DNA of 64,000 nt from Plasmopara viticola (lineage: Eukaryota > Oomycota > Peronosporomycetes > Peronosporales > Peronosporaceae), in NCBI GenBank assembly GCA_001695595.3, contig MBPM02000067.1, forward strand, positions 124,001 through 188,000, read 5' to 3'. Numbering within the stretch: position 1 is the first letter of the stretch; the number at the start of each line of letters is the position of its first letter. Made by a program: the position numbers and the translations under genes. The notes beneath the pieces were generated by a model, which was given only the letters and a program-made list of their open reading frames with translations, did not search any database and was not told where the DNA came from. Of the stretch, positions 57,794-64,000 are shown one piece after another.

Positions 57794-58930
57794 TTAAAAG
57801 TTGCCGCTTTTGTTGATCTGCGGTATTAAAAGAAGATTTTTGTTCATGCTTGGGACATAAAGTGCGTTCTTGATTTCAATTTCACGCTCTTCACCGTTGC
57901 ATAGAACCACTTTTTCGAAAATAGTCCCGACACCGTTGATTGCAGCCTTGTTGCCATCTGCGACTAGCACTTCGCCTTCATTGCGCTCGTCCAAAACTTT
58001 AAACTTGGACTTGTCATGGCAAATGTGATGCGTTGCCCCACTATCAATCGCCCACATTCCACACATGGTTTTGGTCGTCGAAAGTCCACATAACGAAACA
58101 GCAAACGCCACTCGATCGTATTCCCCGTTGTAGTTGCCGCTGTAGCCTTGCCACTGAACTTGATTTGCTCCGCGTCCACGGGCATTACCGCCGCGTCGAG
58201 CTCCCAATTTTCTTCCTTCTGCTTGGTCCAGCACCGCTCAACCGTGTGCCCCAATTTTCCGCAGAATGTACATTGACGAAATTCACGCTCGGTACTGAAG
58301 GCTTGGTTGCTTCCTCAGTTTTCACCAGCGTCGTCTTGTTTCCTTGTCTCTTGAATGCTCATTCGTAAGCACTTTCACGACGTCTTGCGATCGCAGTTCC
58401 CCGCTGCTCATCTCCAAGTTGAGAACGACGTTCTCGTAGCTCTTGGGTAGGCTGCGCAACAAGCAAATCGCCACGTCCTCGTCCTCCATCTTAGCGCCGA
58501 TGCTGCTAAGCTTGGCGCTGATGTTGAGGACTTCATTGCAATGATGCATCCCATTGCCGCCTTCCGCCATTTCCATGCTGAACAGTTGTCGCTTCAGGAA
58601 GATCCGTCCCATTTTCTGCGATCCACCATAAAGAGTTTTCAATCGTGCCCATGCGACCCATGCTTCTTCGCAGTCGTCAACTACGTGATGATAATCCGCG
58701 CTCATGTGAAGCAACATCAAACCGAACGCGATGTTGCTCAGCTTAACGTACTCCTCCATAGCGCGAGAGTCAGCGAAGGTGAGGGTGGTTTCCCAGTTGA
58801 CCACGTGCCACGTCGACTTGGTCAGAAAAACGCCACGCATGAAGCGGCTCCATGTCGCGTAATTGTCCCCATCGAACTTGTCAATTGAGATCTTGGTATC
58901 TTGGACAGAGGACATCGTGCTTGGGCTCAT
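57794..58930 (-). pseudogene. gag: N Gag-protease, frameshifted
   Basis: Starts at the PBS ATG (58928-58930), [10 protein letters not shown]. Gag is open to 58322, then shifts frame before the CCHC region ([14 protein letters not shown], near 58260). Protease IDSGATHH is in the frame 58234-57794. A TAA replaces Lys in [11 protein letters not shown] at 57794-57796; the FDGAEM reading past it is the uninterrupted version of the site where the A copies lost a T. Confidence 0.85.
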
Positions 58931-58934
58931 AACC

Positions 58935-59284
58935 TGTTGGATGAACTGAAGGGAACGAAGAGAAGAGGCGAAGAGTCTGCGTGGAGGAGGACCGGAGCGG
59001 AGACACTTGAGTAGGAGAAGGAATATTTGAAAGTGAGTTTATTAATTTGGTCCTTAGTTCACAACTCCTTGCTACATCTAAGCCATTCAATTATCTAAGC
59101 CAATCAAAAGAGCTTACCATCTAGGCGCAATCATCTTCCCATCCGGGCGCAATCATCCTGAGTGCGCCTGTCCGTGTGTCTATCCATGGCGTCATCGTTG
59201 TATGTTTGAACCGCCGGACAGCCGCTCGTATTGGACAGCCTTGGAAACTGGAATAAAACGGAGGGAAACTGGTTACCTTCAATA
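58935..59284 (-). repeat. Right (5') LTR of chimeric element N (350 bp, A-like)
   Basis: TGTTGGATGAACTG to TTACCTTCAATA on the + strand. It matches the A LTR throughout, including the tandem 19-mer and the AATAAA region. It differs in length and sequence from the left LTR at 54585. CACCA follows in element O, whereas GATTT flanks the left LTR, so the flanks do not match either. Confidence 0.85.
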
Positions 59285-60499
59285 CACCAAGCTTCCAACG
59301 GACACCTTTAGCTTCGGCAAAACATCCATCGCGCTCAAACGTGACCGGGCCAACATCCTTCGTAAAGCGTCTAACGGAAAAAAGATTGCGCGAAAGCTTT
59401 GGGATGTGCCACACTGTAGTAAGCACACCCTTCTTGAGTCCGCGCGGAGTAGCTATAGACATAACAATGTCACCCGTGCCCACTGCCTGAACCACTCCAT
59501 CATCTGCAAGATGCACGTCCATCGGTGAGATTGTCTTGTAATTCTTCATGTACTCTCGCGAGTACGTCATGTGCTGCGTCGCACCTGAATCGACCAGCCA
59601 CACAGAACTTGACTTGGTGGTACTCCCACCAACCGAAAACAAAAATTCGCCAGAGTAATTCTCACTCTGCGCGACATTAGCGCGTTGCGTCCTTTGACGC
59701 TCTCCATTCTCTCGAATTCGAGCCGGACATTTTGCGATCCAGTGCCCTTGCTCGCCACAGTAGTGGCAGGTACTCGTGGGCTCCATTGAGACTTGTCGTC
59801 CCTTGCGCCGTCCATTGTCCGCTGACACGAATGCTTGCACCTGACCGTGCACCACTCCATCGACGCCGCCATCGTGTTCCTTGCGCTTCATATCCTCGTC
59901 AAGCAGCCGAGACGTCACAAGCTCCCAAAACAGCGAGTCGGCTCTTGACTCCAAAGCTGTAATGCGAACGACTCACTGAGACTTGCAAGAAGCGTGATCA
60001 CCAAGTCGTCTTCGCTTAATGGAGCACCAACCGCGTCGAGTTGCTCCGCTAGAGTCTTCATCTTGTTATTATGCGCGAGCACATCCTCACCTTCTTCCAT
60101 CTTGGCCGTGAAGAAACGACGACGAAGAAAGAGCTTATTGGCCAAACTCTTCTTCTCGAAATGTCCCTCGAGCCTTGACCATGCATCGTGCGCACCACTC
60201 GACGAGCGAACCAACGGTAATTGCGAATCCTCCATCGCAAGGCAGATGATTGCCATCGCCTTGCGAGACTTGCGCTTAAAATTGTTCTGATCCGACGGCG
60301 TAACAAAGTGTTCCAGCTTGGTCTCTTCGCTGACCACCTCCCACAGATTGCGCTCCTCCAACACCATCTGCATCTTGACCTCCCACGTGTGGAAATTCGT
60401 TCCGTCGTACTTGTTGATGCGAGAGGTCGTAGCTGAGGCGGCGTCCATTGCGAAGGCGTAGTTGGTGTCTGGGGCAGAGGTTGCGGGGCTTGGGCTCAT
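59285..60499 (-). pseudogene. gag-pol: O Gag-protease, cut by N
   Basis: Starts at the PBS ATG (60497-60499), MSPSPATSAPDT. Gag is open to about 59960, where some 7-8 nt are lost (SESFALQLW for SESxxFLITAL). The next frame carries CHYCGEQGHWIAKC, LVDSGATQHM and VWHIPKLSRNLFS, to KGVRWKLG, where the N LTR interrupts. The 3' two thirds of O are not in this window's expected position left of N. Confidence 0.85.
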
Positions 60500-60503
60500 A
60501 ACC

Positions 60504-60801
60504 TAATGGAAAGGTCACTTGAGCGGTCGTTGGCAAAATGCAAAGTAAATATTTAATGGTCCTTAGCTCGCAACTACATGCTACCTCTAAGCCAATGATT
60601 TATCTAAGCCAATCAGAATGACTCACCATCCGGGCGCAATCATCTTCCCATCCGGGCGCAATCATCTTCCCATCCCAAAGTCGATCTTTTGCCCATCTTG
60701 AACCCGCTCCTTCAAGCAGTCATCAACTGATTGCAGATACCGGTACTTACCGATATGCAGTCGCGGGTCGAGGCGTTTCTTTGTCAGTATCATCGACAAC
60801 A
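60504..60801 (-). repeat. 5' LTR of O (298 bp)
   Basis: TAATGGAAAGG to CATCGACAACA. Two 19-mer units in reverse at 60626-60644 and 60648-60666, as in I. GATGG follows and would be the target duplication in P. Confidence 0.87.
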
Positions 60802-60842
60802 GATGGAAGCGCTCGGCATACATGCGCGTTCGCATTGAGGGG
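60802..60842 (+). pseudogene. pol: P Pol, last 12 codons
   Basis: After the O LTR the + strand reads MEALGIHARSH-stop, matching the lineage-2 C-terminus ([20 protein letters not shown]). The polypurine tract GAGGGGGCG (60837-60845) overlaps the stop. The rest of P is displaced by O. Confidence 0.75.
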
Positions 60843-60845
60843 GCG

Positions 60846-61104
60846 TATTTAGGTTTATGGTTTTCGGGAAACGTACACAACACCACCCGGTCCAATCCGA
60901 ATTGCGGTTCAACATAGTTTTTACTTTTTACGGTTTAAAATTATTACATTATGTAGAATAAGTAGTTACGAGAAGTAGAAGTGTAAGTCCCAATAAATCA
61001 ATCACTTCCAATTATTCCTTTTTCTGCTCGGGTGTCTTCACTTCGGTTCTCCTCCGCGCAGACTCTTCGCTTTTTTACCTTCGTCCTCTTCAGCTCATCC
61101 AACA
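60846..61104 (+). repeat. 3' LTR of P (259 bp)
   Basis: TATTTAGG to CATCCAACA. Its 3' third is A-like (CGCGCAGACTCTTCG, CAGCTCATCCAACA), but the 5' part, with CACCCGGTCC and an AT-rich stretch around 60910-60970, matches neither A nor C LTRs. AATAAA occurs near 60993. GAGCC follows in Q. Confidence 0.8.
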
Positions 61105-64000
61105 GAGCCAAACCGCTTCTTGGGTAGCTTCGAAAAGCGCCATGTATTCAGCTTCCGTCGATGATAGTGCCACCGTCCGCTGTTTCTTGCTCTTCCAGCT
61201 GACACATCCTCCGCTCATCATGAATGCATAGCCACTTGTACTTCGTCTTGATCCGGTATCCCCGGCCCAGTCCGCATCCGAGTATCCTTGGAGACCATTA
61301 TCGAAGCTTGCTCGAAATTCGATAATGTGCGTCTTTGTTTGAATGTAGCGAAAGACCCTTTTAAGAGCTTGCCAATTTGTCGGACACGGGTCCGCAGCAA
61401 ACTGACTAAGCACTCCCATTGCTGGTGCAAGGTCCGGGCGTGCGCCGGCCATAAGATACATAAGACAGCCCACAGCGTTCCGGTACGGCACACCCGCCAT
61501 TGCCACATCGTAGTTGCAGCCACCTTCACACATTGACCTGGTCAGCTTGAGGCCTGGATCTTGTGGCGTCCATACTGGAGAATGTCGTTCGTGAACTTGG
61601 TCTAATGCATCTTGACTGTCTCGCTTTCAGTGTCTTGCATAATCTTTATTCCAAGAAAGTAGCTGAGCTTGCCCATGTCAGTCATTTCAAAACGTTTGCT
61701 GAGCGCTCGCTTAGTGTCTTGGAGCATCTTGTCACAGCTGCTTGCGAATATCAAGTTGTCGACGTAAAGCGCCACAAAAATCATATATTGACTGTCACGC
61801 TTCATATAGACGCAGTAGTCTGACTCGCACTTTTTGCAGTCCAGTCCAAACATGAAATCGTCGATTGTCTTGTTCCACATTCGAGGCGATTGCTTGAGTC
61901 CATACGCTGATCGCTGAAGCTTGCACACATTGTCCGGGTGTATGTCGTTGATGATTGCATCTGACTGCACTATGTAGATATCCTCATCAAGCAAGCCATT
62001 AAGAGAAGCCGTTTTCACATCCATTTGATGAACGGTGAGGCTGTACTTGGCCGCCAAACTGAGCAGTATCATGATTGAAGTAAACTTGGCAACAAGCGCA
62101 AATGTCTCCTCGTAGTCAGTGCCATGTTTTTGTGAAAAGCCTTTTGCCACCAGACGTGCCTCGTACCGCTTGATTTGGCCAGTCTAATTTGTCTTGACTC
62201 GAATCACCAATCTACTGCCAATCGATTCACGTCCTTGAGGTAGCGGCACAAGCGTCCAAATATTGCCCTTGCGGAGCGTCTCCATTTCCGATCTGCAGGC
62301 TTCTTTCCACTCGGCTGTTTTGCTTGATTCCATTGCCGACTTAAATGTGGTCGGCATTTCTCCCACTGAATTTACGACGAAAGCAGCCTCAAAGTCTTCT
62401 GTCGTCGCAGACATCTCATCTAGCAAATGATACCGGCTAGAGCGCTCGGGTCGTGGGATGTCTGCAGCTTGCTCAAGCGACTGAGTTCGTTGATGGCGTT
62501 TGCTGCCTGGCTCAAACCCATTGTTTTGAGTCGTCTCATCATTTTTGTAGTTAGTGTCATCGGACTGCGAAGAATCATCGCTTGCTTCATCATCTTGGAC
62601 GACAATTTCATTCTTGGACTTCTGTCTTCCACCATCAAAGACGTCCTCCATAAATTGTGCATCGTGGCTAACTAACAAACGACCGCTATCCACTTCTTGA
62701 AAATGGTACGCCTTTTCATGCTTTGAATATCTGAGAAACCGACAGCGTACCGATCGAGCGTCCAAATTGAACCGCTTTTCCTTTAAAACTTGAACGTACG
62801 CGTGGCAGCCGAATACCTTGAGATTCGCTAGCAGTGGTTTCTTGCCTGTCCAAACTTGGTGCGGTGACTTGTCGTGATTTACGGCACGCCTTGGACACCG
62901 ATTCCAAAGAAATGTAGCTGTCATCACTGCTTCGCCCCTGTATGACTCTAATAAGCCGGTATGTTCCATCATGCAGCGGGCGCATTCCACAAGCGTTCGG
63001 TTCATCCGTTCGGCTACCTCATTCAGCTGAGGAGTGTACGGAGGTGTTAATTATTGAATAATGCCATGTTTTGCACAGAACTTGGTCATCAAACCAGAAG
63101 TTTATTCGCCACCATTGTCACATCGAAGTGTCTTGATACGCTTGTTTGTCCGCATTTCGGCCAATACAACGAATTTGACAAACTAGTCGGCCACCTCAGC
63201 TTTGCTTTTCAGCAAATAAACGATGCAAAAATGCGATTTTTGGCGATAAATGTGACGAAATAGCGCTTGCCGCCGAATGTTGATTTTGCATTGGCCCGCA
63301 AACGTCACTGTGTATGACTTCCAGAACTTCTTTGGCGCGACTTGGGGATGACTTCATAAATCTCACCTTGTCTGCTTACCGAGTGCGCAACCGTTGCAGA
63401 GCTCCCACTGGCTCACCGGAGTCAAGTCGATTCCAGTGCCATAGCCTTTTAAAGAATAATGGCATCTAGGCCAGCATGGCCAATGTGCCCAAGTCGAAGG
63501 TGCTAGAGGTACAAAGTGGTGTCCCCATGGCATCCAGACGAACTTGTCACATTTGCCTCGTGCGTAATAGCTGACCTCATGCACAACTTAAGCAGCCCTT
63601 TACCTTCTCGGGAGCCAAGTTTCCAACGAAAGCCCTTTGTTTGCGCGCAGCATCCAGCACTCTCAAACGTTAACGGGATGACATCCTTAGCCGACGGAGA
63701 ACAGATCGCGCGAAAGCTTGGGGAAATGCCACATGTTCGTAAGCAAACCTTTCTTCATCCCACGTGGAGTTGTCATAGTCATGACAATGTCATCCGTACC
63801 AACTGTTTGAGCGACAACGTCGTCAGCAAGATGCACGTCCACTGGGAAAACAACCTTGTACTTTTGCATGTTCTTTTTGGAGTACGTCATGTGCTGCGTT
63901 GCACCCGAGCCAAATAGCCACATGCAGCTGTTTTTGGCGACGCTCGTGTCTCCACCAGCCGAAAACAGGAAATCGCCATCGTCTCCTTTAGGCTGCGCGA
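61105..64000 (-). pseudogene. gag-pol: Q Gag-Pol remnant, heavily degraded, runs off the window
   Basis: Right to left: protease region with FGSGATQHM, the catalytic Asp replaced by Gly at 63909-63911; a degraded integrase with frameshifts and stops between about 63000 and 63700; IN C-terminus and linker (62184-63005) ending in TAG after RVKTN; RT with YVDN instead of YVDD (61755-61757) and a stop near 61600; RNase [10 protein letters not shown] and LSSTEAEY to EAVWL, where P is inserted (GAGCC at 61105-61109). Protease and RT active sites are both changed, so the copy is dead. Relatedness to D is close in RT and RNase H. Confidence 0.85.

Noticed and set aside
1..64000. Bacterial retron, DGR or defence-associated RT
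   Set aside because: All RTs sit in Gag-protease-integrase-RT-RNase H polyproteins with LTRs, PBS and polypurine tracts, typical of Ty1/copia.

Overview
This window is wall-to-wall nested LTR retrotransposon DNA of the Ty1/copia (Pseudoviridae-type) superfamily. I see no host gene, tRNA gene, rRNA or CRISPR array. The domain order protease-integrase-RT-RNase H, the CCHC Gag knuckles and the primer-binding site complementary to a eukaryotic initiator tRNA-Met anticodon arm all point to a eukaryotic nuclear genome. The proteins look most like oomycete (Phytophthora-type) copia polyproteins; that organism guess is inference and cannot be proved here.

Two lineages are interleaved. Lineage 1 (elements D, E, F, G, H, I, J, K, L, O, Q) has LTRs of about 280-300 bp, a polypurine tract GAGTGGGAG and one gag-pol ORF of about 1,380 aa whose last residues are encoded inside the 3' LTR. 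Lineage 2 (A1-A4, C, M, N, P) has LTRs of about 290-350 bp, a polypurine tract GAGGGGG(A/C)G and an ORF that stops just before the tract. Both use the same PBS, and both begin Gag inside it.

Layout. (1) A head-to-tail tandem array of lineage-2 elements A1-A4 on the + strand (period about 4.42 kb, single LTRs shared between units) runs from before base 1 to 48192, with two large insertions. (2) Insertion one, in A4 integrase, is a tandem D/G/H array on the - strand at 13100-35388 (target duplication GGATG). Inside D sits E (+, 15403-24738, CTTCG), and inside E sits F (-, 18116-22757, AATAT), which is fully intact. (3) Insertion two, in the last A LTR, is element C (-, 38364-48097, AAATA). Its RT segment is inverted between two LTRs, and element J (-, 41009-45664, ATAAA) lies inside its integrase. 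(4) Rightward the outer, older shells appear: I (-, 48193-52303) carries the A array; K (+) carries I; an L LTR carries K; an M RT fragment (+) carries L. A chimeric element N (-, 54585-59284) has mismatched LTRs. O (-) carries the N end, P (+) carries O, and Q (-) carries P and runs off the window.

Decay follows nesting depth: F, and D and E once their inserts are ignored, are open and have their catalytic residues; A copies carry a few frameshifts; K, N, O and Q are riddled with stops and deletions. J is an exception, because it seems to have transposed with defects already present. Recombination between LTRs (tandem arrays, a mapped unequal crossover, an inverted segment, an LTR-mismatched chimera) has shaped the block as much as transposition has. 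Most lesions are 1-nt indels, so sequencing or assembly error must be excluded before any single one is trusted.
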